A DNA stretch of 64,000 bases from JBHGXV01 sp041920505. Its GTDB lineage: Bacteria > Bacillota > Bacilli > Brevibacillales > Brevibacillaceae. Positions within the stretch are counted from its first letter, which is position 1. Each line of letters starts with the position of its first letter. The stretch spans positions 1-64,000 of the forward strand of contig JBHGXV010000005.1 in the NCBI GenBank assembly GCA_041920505.1, written 5' to 3'. The translations under genes and the position numbers were made by a program. Positions 24,696-32,787 of the stretch are shown piece by piece. Below the pieces are notes generated by a model. It did no database searches and was not told where the DNA came from. It saw nothing but the letters and a program-made list of their open reading frames with translations.

Positions 24696-26537
24696 ATGCG
24701 GGAGTATTTGCTGTACGTGAAGATCGGCGAGCAGGGGGCGAGCGCGTATGTGACGCCTTGTTTTGCCGTGGACAAGCAGTATTGGGAGCAGCGAGAGGGA
24801 CAGCGGCTGCACGTCATTGGCAAAAGTCCGTCGCTTGCCCTGGCGTTTGCCCTGCGGGAGCGGGTGAACCGTTATGTCCAAACCCGCCGTTTTACCCAGG
24901 AAACGTTGGCGGGAGCACGGCAAATGGCGGAGGCGTACGTCCGTCAGGCCAATCGCCTGTACGTCCGCGAGTCGTCCGCGCCCCCGTCCTTTTCCTTTTC
25001 GTTTGAACCTGTTGCCGACGAACCCGATCCCCTTTTGCCTGATGTCGACCAGGAAGCGAAGCTGGTGTCTTCATTGCTTGCGGGCCGTTGTTTGCTGTGG
25101 GAAGAACTTGTGTATCTGTTGCAAAAGCGGGGCGCTGTTCTGGCCGATCTGCATGCCGCCCTGCAATGGCTGGTGTTGCGAGGGCAGGCGGAATGGCTGC
25201 CGGGCGTGGGGATGACGCTGTGTCGAGGCTGGTGGCGGCATCGGCTTCGCTTTGTTTGCAACCGGTGCCAGGAGAGTGGCGCGATCCGGTATACGGTTTG
25301 CCACAGTTGCCGACAGGCGTGCGCCTATTGCGAGGCCTGTCTGGCGATGGGCCGCAGCAAATGCTGTACGCCGTTTCTCTGCGGGGCCGTACCGCCTTCC
25401 CATCGCTCGACTTCCCATGCCCCGTCTGCTTCCTTTCTCGCGTGGAGCGGAAGCTTTACTTTGGCCCAGGCCCGGGCGGCGGAACAGGCCCGCCGGTTTA
25501 TCAACAGTCCCGGTCAGGCGTTCTTGATCTGGGCGGTCTGCGGCGCCGGCAAGACGGAACTGATCTTTCCCGCCGTCGACGAGGTGCTGCGCTCGGGCAA
25601 CGATGTGCTGATCGCCACCCCGCGCAAAGATGTCGTGCTGGAACTTTCGCCCAGGCTGGCGGCAGCCTTTCCGGGGGTGCGTGTGCTCGCCGTACACGGC
25701 TCCAGTGACGAAAAATGGGAAGCGGGGAGGCTGGTCGTCGCGACCACCCACCAGACGATGCGCATGTACCGGCGGTTCTCTCTGGTCGTGGTCGATGAGG
25801 TGGACGCGTTTCCGTATCACGGCAATCGGCTGTTGTACCGCTGTGTCCAACGCGCGGTGTCGCCGGGCGGCAAACTGCTCTATTTAAGCGCCACTCCGCC
25901 GCGATACCTGCGAAAGCGGCTGGTGCCAAGAGCCAGGTGGTCCGGCGGTGTTCCCTTAAGCTCCGGCACGCATGTGTTGGTCCCCCGGCGTTATCACGGT
26001 TATCCGCTCCCCGTCCCTCAGGTCGTCACCGTTAGCAGTCTGAGAAAGCGGCTGGCGGAGGGCCGGCCGCTGCCCTTCTTGCTTGAGTCGATTCAGCGCT
26101 CGTTTGCGAAGGAGCGCCAGGTGTTCATATTTGTGCCGCGCATCGAAGATGTCCCGGTCGTTCTTGCCTATCTGCAAACCGCATTGCCGGCGTTCGCTTC
26201 CCGGATGGCGGGCGTGCATGCGGCCGATCCGGACAGGGAGCGGCAGGTGCAGGCGTTTCGCGGACGCGCGCACGCCCTGCTGGTTACCACCACGATCCTG
26301 GAGCGGGGCGTGACGATTCCGCGCAGTGACGTGATCGTGCTGGCAGCCGACCACTCCGTGTTTGACCGGACGTCGCTGGTGCAGATCGCCGGGCGCGTCG
26401 GCCGCTCCGCCGATGCTCCGACGGGAACCGTGCTGTTTGTCGCCGAACGGCGGACCCGATCGATTGCGTCGGCAATCCGGGAGATCAGACAGATGAACCG
26501 CCTGGCCGTCCAGCTTGAACAACGGGAGGAGAGATGA
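24696..26537 (+). CDS. comFA: competence DNA-uptake helicase ComFA
   Basis: A 613-residue DEAD-box-type translocase that helps pull single-stranded DNA through the membrane during transformation. The N-terminal third ends in a cysteine-rich zinc-binding region (pairs CNRC, CHSC, CEAC) near residues 185-230. The helicase core has GAGKTE (Walker A) near 287, VVDEVDAF (motif II) near 365, LSATPPR (motif III) and the C-terminal QIAGRVGRS (motif VI). ATG 24696 with GGGAGGG upstream is chosen over the open frame from 24612, which starts inside a terminator. It overlaps comFC by 4 bases; comFB is absent. Confidence 0.93.
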   Translation: MREYLLYVKIGEQGASAYVTPCFAVDKQYWEQREGQRLHVIGKSPSLALAFALRERVNRYVQTRRFTQETLAGARQMAEAYVRQANRLYVRESSAPPSFSFSFEPVADEPDPLLPDVDQEAKLVSSLLAGRCLLWEELVYLLQKRGAVLADLHAALQWLVLRGQAEWLPGVGMTLCRGWWRHRLRFVCNRCQESGAIRYTVCHSCRQACAYCEACLAMGRSKCCTPFLCGAVPPSHRSTSHAPSASFLAWSGSFTLAQARAAEQARRFINSPGQAFLIWAVCGAGKTELIFPAVDEVLRSGNDVLIATPRKDVVLELSPRLAAAFPGVRVLAVHGSSDEKWEAGRLVVATTHQTMRMYRRFSLVVVDEVDAFPYHGNRLLYRCVQRAVSPGGKLLYLSATPPRYLRKRLVPRARWSGGVPLSSGTHVLVPRRYHGYPLPVPQVVTVSSLRKRLAEGRPLPFLLESIQRSFAKERQVFIFVPRIEDVPVVLAYLQTALPAFASRMAGVHAADPDRERQVQAFRGRAHALLVTTTILERGVTIPRSDVIVLAADHSVFDRTSLVQIAGRVGRSADAPTGTVLFVAERRTRSIASAIREIRQMNRLAVQLEQREER

Positions 26538-27325
26538 TGCCCGGTGACTGCCTGTCCTGCCATCGTCCGCTGCAAACACCCAAGCGGCCGGAAACGGTGC
26601 GCCATCTGGCCCAACGGTTGGCGCCGATCCGCCGTTTTCCCGTCGTTTTTTCTCTCATCGACCGGCTCCCGCTATGCTGTGGCTGTCTATTAGCCCTTCC
26701 GTTGATCGAGGGCAACATCTGCGACGGCTGCGGCCGTCGGATGGACGGGTCCCCGAACGGGAGGCGGCGGTGTCCCGATTGCCGGCAAGTTGCAACCGAT
26801 GTGCTGAACAGAAACCGCAGTCTTCTCCTGTACGATACCTGGAGCAAGGCGATGATGGCGCGTTTCAAGTACCGCGGCGACGAACGATTGGCCGCGTTGT
26901 TTGCCGGTATGCTGGCTATCGCCTATTACCGTCACTACCACGCTGTCTCCTTTCACGCTGCCACCTTTGTGCCGTTGCACGACGAGCGTTTGCGGGAACG
27001 CGGGTTTAACCAGGCGGAACTGTTGGCCGTGCGGACGGGCCGCTTGCTGCGCCTGCCGGTGACGCCGCTTTTGTCCCGGGTCAAACAGACGGGCAAACTG
27101 AGCCAGCACAGCGGCAGAGCGGCGCGTCAGGCCACCATGTCGCAGGCGTTTGCTCCCCTTCCCGAAGCCTGTGCCCGCGTTCGCAGTCCCCGTCTTCCTG
27201 TCAGCATCCTCTTGATGGACGACATCTTCACCACGGGTTCGACATTGCGTGCCGCTGCCGAAGCGCTGCGTCAGATTCCTTCGCTTGCCGACTCCGAGAT
27301 ATGCGGCCTTACGCTTTGCAGGTGA
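26534..27325 (+). CDS. comFC: competence protein ComFC, phosphoribosyltransferase-like
   Basis: A 263-residue ComF/GntX-family protein. It has an N-terminal zinc-finger-like part (CCGCLLAL, then CDGCGRRM and CPDCRQ, near residues 48-92) and a phosphoribosyltransferase fold with the PRPP-binding loop ILLMDDIFTTGSTL near 225-238. ComFC works with ComFA in DNA uptake. It is translationally coupled to comFA by overlapping stop and start codons. The RERGFNQAELLA segment near 155 is typical of the family. Confidence 0.92.
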   Translation: MMPGDCLSCHRPLQTPKRPETVRHLAQRLAPIRRFPVVFSLIDRLPLCCGCLLALPLIEGNICDGCGRRMDGSPNGRRRCPDCRQVATDVLNRNRSLLLYDTWSKAMMARFKYRGDERLAALFAGMLAIAYYRHYHAVSFHAATFVPLHDERLRERGFNQAELLAVRTGRLLRLPVTPLLSRVKQTGKLSQHSGRAARQATMSQAFAPLPEACARVRSPRLPVSILLMDDIFTTGSTLRAAAEALRQIPSLADSEICGLTLCR

Positions 27326-27445
27326 GTGTTGCAGGGATTTTGGAAAAATCCGTCGAATATTCATAGGCAAGGGACCCGCAGTTACGCTATGATGATAGTA
27401 TCTGCACATGCGCGCCAGGAATGATCGGTTTGAGGAGGATGTTGT

Positions 27446-27871
27446 ATGGCTTGGGGAAAATTGGACAACTGCGCCCGCTGTGACGCCCTGTTTGTCAAAA
27501 CCGTGCGGGATGTTTGCCCGAAATGCCATCTGGAAATCGAGCAAGAGTATGATCGGGTTGCGAAATATCTGCGAAAACGGGAAAACCGCGGGGCCAACAT
27601 CCATCAGGTGAGCGAAGCGACCGGCGTGAGCGTCAAGCAAATCACCCGGTTTATCCGCGAAGGACGCATTTCGATCGAAGGAAATCCCAACATGGGCTAT
27701 CCGTGCGAAAACTGCGGATTCCTGATCCGCAGCGGCACCTTGTGCGACGCCTGCGCGAAGGAGTTGAAGCGCGAGATCGAGCAGCAGCTTGACGTAGACA
27801 AGCGGCTGGCCGAGGAAGCGAAGAAAAAACACGGGATCGGCTACCGGCGAAAAGCGCCCGCCGACGAATAA
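27446..27871 (+). CDS. yvyF: flagellar operon protein YvyF
   Basis: A 141-residue protein with two CxxC zinc-knuckle pairs at the start (CARCDALF, CPKCHLE), a helix-turn-helix-like middle (GVSVKQITRFIREGRISIEG) and another cysteine set (CENCGFLI, CDAC). This matches the YvyF family found between comFC and flgM in Bacilli. The ATG has GGAGG upstream and an overlapping terminator/promoter follows. The role is thought to be regulatory for flagellar genes but is not well defined. Confidence 0.87.
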   Translation: MAWGKLDNCARCDALFVKTVRDVCPKCHLEIEQEYDRVAKYLRKRENRGANIHQVSEATGVSVKQITRFIREGRISIEGNPNMGYPCENCGFLIRSGTLCDACAKELKREIEQQLDVDKRLAEEAKKKHGIGYRRKAPADE

Positions 27872-27903
27872 ACGCCTGTTCCCGCCTTTCCGCAAGAAAA
27901 ACC

Positions 27904-27931
27904 TAATCGTTTTTGCGAAAAAAGCCGATGA
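27904..27931 (+). promoter_or_regulatory. candidate sigma-D promoter of the flgM operon
   Basis: TAAT at 27904-27907, a 16-base spacer and GCCGATGA at 27924-27931 match the sigma-D consensus (TAAA, about 15 bases, GCCGATAT) at 9 of 12 positions. The spacing equals that of the hag, fliB and flaG promoters in this window. The -10 lies in the left arm of the yvyF terminator. Confidence 0.5.
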
Positions 27932-27960
27932 TACTACTAAAGAGTGTCATCGGTTTTTTT
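27919..27960 (+). terminator. terminator between yvyF and flgM
   Basis: CCGATGATACT (27925-27935) pairs with AGTGTCATCGG (27942-27952, one G-T pair). It is flanked by A-runs on the left and seven or eight T residues on the right. Confidence 0.85.
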
Positions 27961-27981
27961 ACAGACAAAGAGGTGAGAATC

Positions 27982-28260
27982 GTGAGGATCAACGAAACAA
28001 ATCGCGCGGGTATGATCAACGCGTACAATAAAACCAACAAAACCCCGACCGGCAAACAAACCAGGGTTCCGATGGGCAAGGACGAGGTGCAAATCTCCAA
28101 CGAAGCGCTGGAATTGCTCAAACAGGGAGAAGACCTGGAGGTCAAACCGACCGACAAGGCCAAACTGAAAGAATTGAAACAGGCGGTTGAAACGGGCACT
28201 TACCACGTGCCCAGCGACAAGATCGCCGAAAAGATCATCGCGTTTTGGAAAAAGGGCTAA
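27982..28260 (+). CDS. flgM: anti-sigma-D factor FlgM
   Basis: A 92-residue FlgM, which holds sigma-D inactive until the hook-basal body is complete. The N-terminus (RINETNRAGMINAYNKT) is the disordered half. The C-terminal half binds sigma and ends VETGTYHVPSDKIAEKIIAF, the family signature. It probably starts at GTG 27982 with AGAGGTGAG upstream; a longer frame opening at 27913 would begin before the terminator stem. It is the first gene of the flgM-flgN-flgK-flgL group. Confidence 0.92.
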   Translation: MRINETNRAGMINAYNKTNKTPTGKQTRVPMGKDEVQISNEALELLKQGEDLEVKPTDKAKLKELKQAVETGTYHVPSDKIAEKIIAFWKKG

Positions 28261-28279
28261 CGAAATCGGGTGAGACAGG

Positions 28280-28783
28280 ATGACACAATTTGCGGCCCTT
28301 CACGATGTGTTGGAGAACCTGATCAACTTGCACAAAGCGTTGTACACCTTGGCCGTGCAAAAAAAGGACGTGCTGATCAAAGGTGACATCGAGGCGCTTT
28401 CAGCCATCACCCAGCAGGAACAAAAGCTGATCAAGGCCCTGGGCGCGGCCGAATCGGCACGCATCGAGCTCGTCAAGCAGATGTTCGCCACAAGGGGACT
28501 CTCGATCGCCGACGCCACCCTGCTCGATCTGGTGAAAATCGTGACTGACCCCGAGGAAAAATCCAGACTACAAAGCTATCGAGACGAATTGACGAGGATT
28601 GTCTCCGAACTGCGCCAGGCGAATGAATTAAATCAGCAGTTGCTGGAACAGTCCCTTTCTTTTGTCAATTTGACGCTGGATCTGTTGACCGACACCCCGG
28701 AGGACGATTTCATCTACCGCAAGCCGACAGATCCCGCGGGAGCCGCCCATTTAAGCCGCTCCTTCCTCAACAAAAAAGTGTAA
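28280..28783 (+). CDS. flgN: flagellar export chaperone FlgN
   Basis: A 167-residue, almost wholly helical protein (YvyG/FlgN family) that escorts the hook-filament junction proteins FlgK and FlgL to the export gate. Typical features are the N-terminal LHDVLENLINLHKALYTLAV with IKGDIEALSAITQQEQKLI, and the C-terminal NQQLLEQSLSFVNLTLDLL where the cargo binds. It sits directly between flgM and flgK, 19 and 15 bases from each. Assignment rests on position and helix pattern. Confidence 0.85.
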   Translation: MTQFAALHDVLENLINLHKALYTLAVQKKDVLIKGDIEALSAITQQEQKLIKALGAAESARIELVKQMFATRGLSIADATLLDLVKIVTDPEEKSRLQSYRDELTRIVSELRQANELNQQLLEQSLSFVNLTLDLLTDTPEDDFIYRKPTDPAGAAHLSRSFLNKKV

Positions 28784-28798
28784 AAAAGAGGTGTTGTT

Positions 28799-30379
28799 AT
28801 GCGCTCTTCCTTCCACGGAATCGAAATGATGAAACGCGGCTTGTTCGCGCAACAATCCGCGCTCAACACCACCGGTCACAACATCGCGAACGCCAACACC
28901 GAAGGCTACACCCGTCAGCGCGCCAACATGCAGGCCACTCCCGGCATGCCCGCCCCAGGCATGAACGCCGACCGCGCCCCCGGCCTGATCGGGACAGGGG
29001 TCGAAGTGACGGACTTGCAGCGGATTCGCGAGGACTTTCTCGATATTCAATTCCGTACAGAGAACAAGCATTACGGGTACTGGGAGGCCAAGTTCGACGG
29101 CCTGGACAAGATCCAATCGATCATGAACGAGCCGTCCGATTCCGGTTTGCAAAAAGTGATGGACCAGTTATGGCAGTCCTGGCAGGATCTCGCCAAAGAA
29201 CCGGAAAGCCTCTCCGCCCGCGCCGTTGTTCGGCAAAGGGCGATTGCCGTTGCTGAGACATTTTCCTCCATCACCACTTCTCTGCATGAACTGCAAAACG
29301 ACCTGGATAATGTCGTCCAGGTCAAGGTCGTGGATATCAATTCCATGGCACAACAGATTGCCAATCTGAACAAGCAAATCGCTGACGTGGTGCCGCACGG
29401 CTATCAACCGAACGATCTGTACGATCAACGCGACGTATTGCTCGACAAGCTTTCCAAGATGGCAGAGATCAAGGTGACACCCGGTCAGTTCGGCATGGTA
29501 AACGTCACAATTGAAGGCAAGGATTTGGTTACCGGCACCACCTCTGTCCAGATGGCAGCGGTGAAAAACGAAAAAACCGGCATGGTTGACATCACACTGG
29601 GCGGGACACCGTTCATCCCGACAACGGGAAGCCTGGCCGGAACATTCGAAGCTCGTGGACAGGCCGAGGTGCAGTCAGTTGTGGTAAACGGCCAGCAGCA
29701 GGACGTGGTTACCTATACCGGTGTGATACCCGATATTCTCAAGCGGCTGGATTTGCTCGCTGTCAACCTGACCAGGGAGATCAACGATATCCACCGTAAA
29801 GGGATGAACATGAACGACATCGCCAACCGAAAAGCAGACCCGAATGCCGCTCTGCAGGACTTGCCGTTTTTCGTCGACGCAGATGCTGTGGAAGCCGATC
29901 CCAACACCAAGACGTATCCGACTAGCGCCGGAAAAATCAAAGTAAATCCGGCGATCATCGCCAGTCTGAACGCCATCGCTGCTGCTCAGGTCGATCCTGT
30001 CGGGAACTCATCCGGTACCTCGTTTGAAGGGGATGGCCGAAATGCCCGCGACATCGCCTCGATCAAGTTTAAGACGATTCCTGTAGGCGTTGGTGGTGCC
30101 GGTTTGACGGAAACCTCGACCCTTGATGACTTTTATCGATATACCATTGCCCAACTTGGCGTTGACAGCCAAGAGGCAGAACGGATGCAAAAAAACGCGG
30201 AGCTGTTGGTCGGGCAGGTGGATACCCAGCGACAATCCGTCTCCGGCGTTTCCATTGATGAAGAGATGGCGGAGATGGTCAAGTACCAGCATGCGTACAG
30301 CGCGGCTGCGAGAATGATGACGGCCATGGACGAGGTTCTGGATAAGATAATCAACGGCATGGGCCGCGTCGGTCTGTAA
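28799..30379 (+). CDS. flgK: flagellar hook-associated protein 1 FlgK
   Basis: A 526-residue hook-filament junction protein. The N-terminal rod-family helix (FHGIEMMKRGLFAQQSALNT, with GHNIANANTEGYTRQR) and the C-terminal ISGVS-type helix (VSIDEEMAEMVKYQHAYSAA) are the conserved D0 parts; the middle is the variable beta domain. It has no signal peptide and is exported by the flagellar type III system with help from FlgN. AGAGGTG precedes the ATG. Confidence 0.95.
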   Translation: MRSSFHGIEMMKRGLFAQQSALNTTGHNIANANTEGYTRQRANMQATPGMPAPGMNADRAPGLIGTGVEVTDLQRIREDFLDIQFRTENKHYGYWEAKFDGLDKIQSIMNEPSDSGLQKVMDQLWQSWQDLAKEPESLSARAVVRQRAIAVAETFSSITTSLHELQNDLDNVVQVKVVDINSMAQQIANLNKQIADVVPHGYQPNDLYDQRDVLLDKLSKMAEIKVTPGQFGMVNVTIEGKDLVTGTTSVQMAAVKNEKTGMVDITLGGTPFIPTTGSLAGTFEARGQAEVQSVVVNGQQQDVVTYTGVIPDILKRLDLLAVNLTREINDIHRKGMNMNDIANRKADPNAALQDLPFFVDADAVEADPNTKTYPTSAGKIKVNPAIIASLNAIAAAQVDPVGNSSGTSFEGDGRNARDIASIKFKTIPVGVGGAGLTETSTLDDFYRYTIAQLGVDSQEAERMQKNAELLVGQVDTQRQSVSGVSIDEEMAEMVKYQHAYSAAARMMTAMDEVLDKIINGMGRVGL

Positions 30380-30415
30380 TACCTAGGATAACACGGTCGG
30401 AAAGGAGTGTTTTTT

Positions 30416-31306
30416 ATGTCGGTTCGCGTTACACAAACCATGCTTAACAACAATATGATGCGCAATTTGTCCAATTCCATGTTCAACATGGACAAGCTGC
30501 AGAACCAGCTTTCTTCCGGGCGGAAAATATCGAAACCTTCCGATGATCCTGTCGTAGCCACACGGGGGATGTTTTACCGTTCCTCGCTCATTGAGAACGA
30601 ACAGTTTCAACGTAACGTCGACGAGGCACAGTCGTGGATGGAGTTGTCCGACAAGTCATTGGATGAAGCGACAAGTGTTTTGCAACGAGCCAGGGAGCTG
30701 GTTGTCCAATCCGGAAACGGTTCGTTGGACAAAGATTCACTGGTTGCGATTGCCGAAGAAATCGGACAAATCAAGGAACATTTGGGCAACATCGCCAATC
30801 AAACGGTTGGCGGCCGCTATATCTTTGCGGGAACGGATACAAAAAATCCTCCCTTTGATTATCAGAAGGGGGATTTCACGAACACAAACAATGCGGAAAT
30901 CCGCCTTGAGATGAATAAACAGATTTTCCTCCCGATCAACGTAAGCGGACAGGCCATTTTTAACTATCCTGACAATGGGAACAATGTGTTTAAGCTTTTG
31001 GATAAGATTGTGGCCGATCTGAAAAGCAATAAACCGGCCACGGATCATTTGGGCGAGCTGGATAACCAATTGGACAATTTGCTGGCTGAGCGGGCATCCC
31101 TTGGTGCCCGGATTAACCGTATCGAATTGATCAAGGATCGGTTATCCAGTGAGGAAGTAAACGTGACCAAATTAATGGCGGAAAACGAAGATGCTGACGT
31201 TGCGAAGGTCATTACGGAATTGAAAATGCAAGAGAATGTGCATAGGGCAGCTTTGGGGGCCGGATCGAGGATCATTCAACCCACTCTGCTTGATTTCCTC
31301 CGTTAG
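30416..31306 (+). CDS. flgL: flagellar hook-associated protein 3 FlgL
   Basis: A 296-residue flagellin-like protein that joins the FlgK ring to the filament. The N-terminal VRVTQTMLNNNMMRNLSNSM and LQNQLSSGRKISKPSDDP match the family, and GGRYIFAGTDT near residue 135 is a FlgL marker. The C-terminal helix has DADVAKVITELKMQENV. ATG 30416 is preferred because AAAGGAG is 8 bases upstream; the frame opens at GTG 30407 inside that site. Confidence 0.93.
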   Translation: MSVRVTQTMLNNNMMRNLSNSMFNMDKLQNQLSSGRKISKPSDDPVVATRGMFYRSSLIENEQFQRNVDEAQSWMELSDKSLDEATSVLQRARELVVQSGNGSLDKDSLVAIAEEIGQIKEHLGNIANQTVGGRYIFAGTDTKNPPFDYQKGDFTNTNNAEIRLEMNKQIFLPINVSGQAIFNYPDNGNNVFKLLDKIVADLKSNKPATDHLGELDNQLDNLLAERASLGARINRIELIKDRLSSEEVNVTKLMAENEDADVAKVITELKMQENVHRAALGAGSRIIQPTLLDFLR

Positions 31307-31334
31307 TGTTTCGGGACTTTAGGAGGGCACTGTG

Positions 31335-31916
31335 ATGAGACTCCCCCAAATCCGGATGCATCAGACGTTTGCCCAACTCGGTTTAAAAATTCAAAAGCCC
31401 ATACAAGAAATTCAACAGCCGAAGGCCGAACTGAATTTGCATCAGGAACCAGCAATCGTTGAAATCCGTCAGCCCAAAGGGATTTTAACAATTGATACTT
31501 CTGAGGCGAGGGCCAATCTCGATTTGCGAGGAACGTTGCGAAGGTCTCGGGATAACGCCGAGTATGGTTACCGAAAAGCAATGGAGGCGATTGCGCAGAT
31601 CAGCGAAGAAGGAGATCGATTGGCTGCCATTGAAAACAAAGATGTCAATCCGATTGCGGACATTGCTTTTGAAGAAAGTGTGCTTTACCACAATACGGAA
31701 ATCATCGCGGAGGGTTCCTTGATTGGCGATGGCATTCAGCTCCATTACGAAGCTCGGCCCCCCATCATCCGTGTGAAAGTGGGAGGGGCCCATATGGATT
31801 CGGTTATTCACCGGCCGATTCATAAATACACGCCAGGCAAGGTGGAAGGGTATATTCGCCAATGGAACAGCTTAACCATTGATTTTGTTGGGTTGTTTGT
31901 CGATCAAAAACGATAG
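31335..31916 (+). CDS. yviE: DUF6470-family protein (YviE-like)
   Basis: A 193-residue protein in the position of Bacillus subtilis yviE, between flgL and fliW. It begins RLPQIRMHQTFAQLGLKI, a common start in the family. It is rich in short beta segments and charged residues (ALE-free, with EARANLDLRGTLRR and YEARPPIIRVKVGGAHMD) and has no signal peptide. Start at ATG 31335 with AGGAGGG upstream, not the adjacent GTG. The function is undefined; a link to flagellar assembly is inferred from position. Confidence 0.8.
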   Translation: MRLPQIRMHQTFAQLGLKIQKPIQEIQQPKAELNLHQEPAIVEIRQPKGILTIDTSEARANLDLRGTLRRSRDNAEYGYRKAMEAIAQISEEGDRLAAIENKDVNPIADIAFEESVLYHNTEIIAEGSLIGDGIQLHYEARPPIIRVKVGGAHMDSVIHRPIHKYTPGKVEGYIRQWNSLTIDFVGLFVDQKR

Positions 31917-31935
31917 TTGAGGAGTCGTTGGCCTG

Positions 31936-32358
31936 ATGACATCGTCCGCAAACATTGAGTTGGGAAAAATATTCTTTGAAGATGGGTTACCCGGGTTCTC
32001 CCATTTGCAATTTTTTCAGCTGCTTGACGAGGAGCCGGCAAGTCCATTCTTTTCTTTGCAGTCACTTGAGGATCCCCAGATTGGGTTTTGGGTAGTCGAT
32101 CCGTTTGCATTTTTTAAAGACTACGAGTTTACGTTGCACGATCAGGCAAAACAAGTGTTGCGCATAGAGGAAGATACCCCGATTGCCGTACTAAACATTG
32201 TGACCTTGCGGGAAAATGGCCAGGTGACTGTGAATTTAAAGGCACCCATTGTGATCAACCTGGCCAACCGCATGGCGAAGCAGGTCATCCTGAATGACGA
32301 AACATACGATGTGCGTCAACCGCTGTTTCAAATGCGGGCGAAAGCATCGAGTGAGTAG
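31936..32358 (+). CDS. fliW: flagellar assembly factor FliW
   Basis: A 140-residue FliW. It binds CsrA and removes it from the hag leader until newly made flagellin binds FliW instead, so flagellin translation is coupled to export. Family features are IFFEDGLPGFSHLQFFQLL near residue 16, FWVVDPFAFF near 58 and VTVNLKAPIVINLANRMAKQ near 100. csrA follows after 8 bases, completing the partner-switch pair, and hag is the next gene. Confidence 0.94.
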   Translation: MTSSANIELGKIFFEDGLPGFSHLQFFQLLDEEPASPFFSLQSLEDPQIGFWVVDPFAFFKDYEFTLHDQAKQVLRIEEDTPIAVLNIVTLRENGQVTVNLKAPIVINLANRMAKQVILNDETYDVRQPLFQMRAKASSE

Positions 32359-32366
32359 GTGAAGAG

Positions 32367-32615
32367 ATGCTGGTGTTATCCCGCAAAAAAAATGAATCGA
32401 TCATGATTGGGGACACAATTGAGATCAAGATTGTCGGAATTGAAGGAGACTTGGTTCGCATCGGGATTGACGCTCCTCGGGACGTTGATGTACATCGGAA
32501 GGAGATATACGTGGCGATCAAAGAGGAAAATCGGCTGGCTTCGCAATCAAAAGTGGATTGGAAGACGATTAAACAGTGGATGGGACAGAACAAGGATCAA
32601 TCTGATGAGCCGTAG
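32367..32615 (+). CDS. csrA: carbon storage regulator CsrA
   Basis: An 82-residue RNA-binding protein. MLVLSRKKNESIMIGDTIEI is the almost invariant N-terminal half, followed by VRIGIDAPRDVDVHRKEIY. The dimer binds GGA motifs in mRNA hairpins and blocks ribosome access. Here the likely target is the hag leader immediately downstream, which has a GGA-loop hairpin and a GGA in the ribosome site. The C-terminus is about 8 residues longer than in Bacillus subtilis. Confidence 0.96.
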   Translation: MLVLSRKKNESIMIGDTIEIKIVGIEGDLVRIGIDAPRDVDVHRKEIYVAIKEENRLASQSKVDWKTIKQWMGQNKDQSDEP

Positions 32616-32632
32616 TTCATCAGATTTTTTTG
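32599..32632 (+). terminator. terminator after csrA
   Basis: AATCTGATGA (32599-32608) pairs with TCATCAGATT (32617-32626), followed by five more T residues. It overlaps the end of csrA. Confidence 0.88.
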
Positions 32633-32660
32633 TTCCGGAAAGAAAAAGTAGGAAAATCTC

Positions 32661-32688
32661 TAAACCTGTAGGAAGCATCTTCCGATAA
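32661..32688 (+). promoter_or_regulatory. sigma-D promoter of hag
   Basis: TAAA at 32661-32664, a 16-base spacer and TCCGATAA at 32681-32688 form a good sigma-D promoter about 100 bases before the flagellin start. Confidence 0.75.
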
Positions 32689-32749
32689 CTAGAATGTGAG
32701 GGAAGTTGGCGTAAGCGCGCGATTATGCCACCTCCCAAAATCCAACCAG

Positions 32750-32787
32750 CCACACGGACGTGGCGGTATAATCAAGGAGGAATATCC
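32750..32787 (+). promoter_or_regulatory. CsrA-binding sites in the hag leader
   Basis: CCAC (32750-32753) and GTGG (32760-32763) form a small hairpin with GGA exposed in the loop (ACACGGACGT fits the CsrA consensus). A second GGA lies in the AAGGAGG ribosome site at 32774-32780. This two-site layout is like the Bacillus subtilis hag leader. Confidence 0.6.

Noticed and set aside
32725..32787. Upstream extension of flagellin from 32725
   Set aside because: It lies in the leader with the CsrA hairpin; the conserved flagellin N-terminus begins at 32788 after AAGGAGG.
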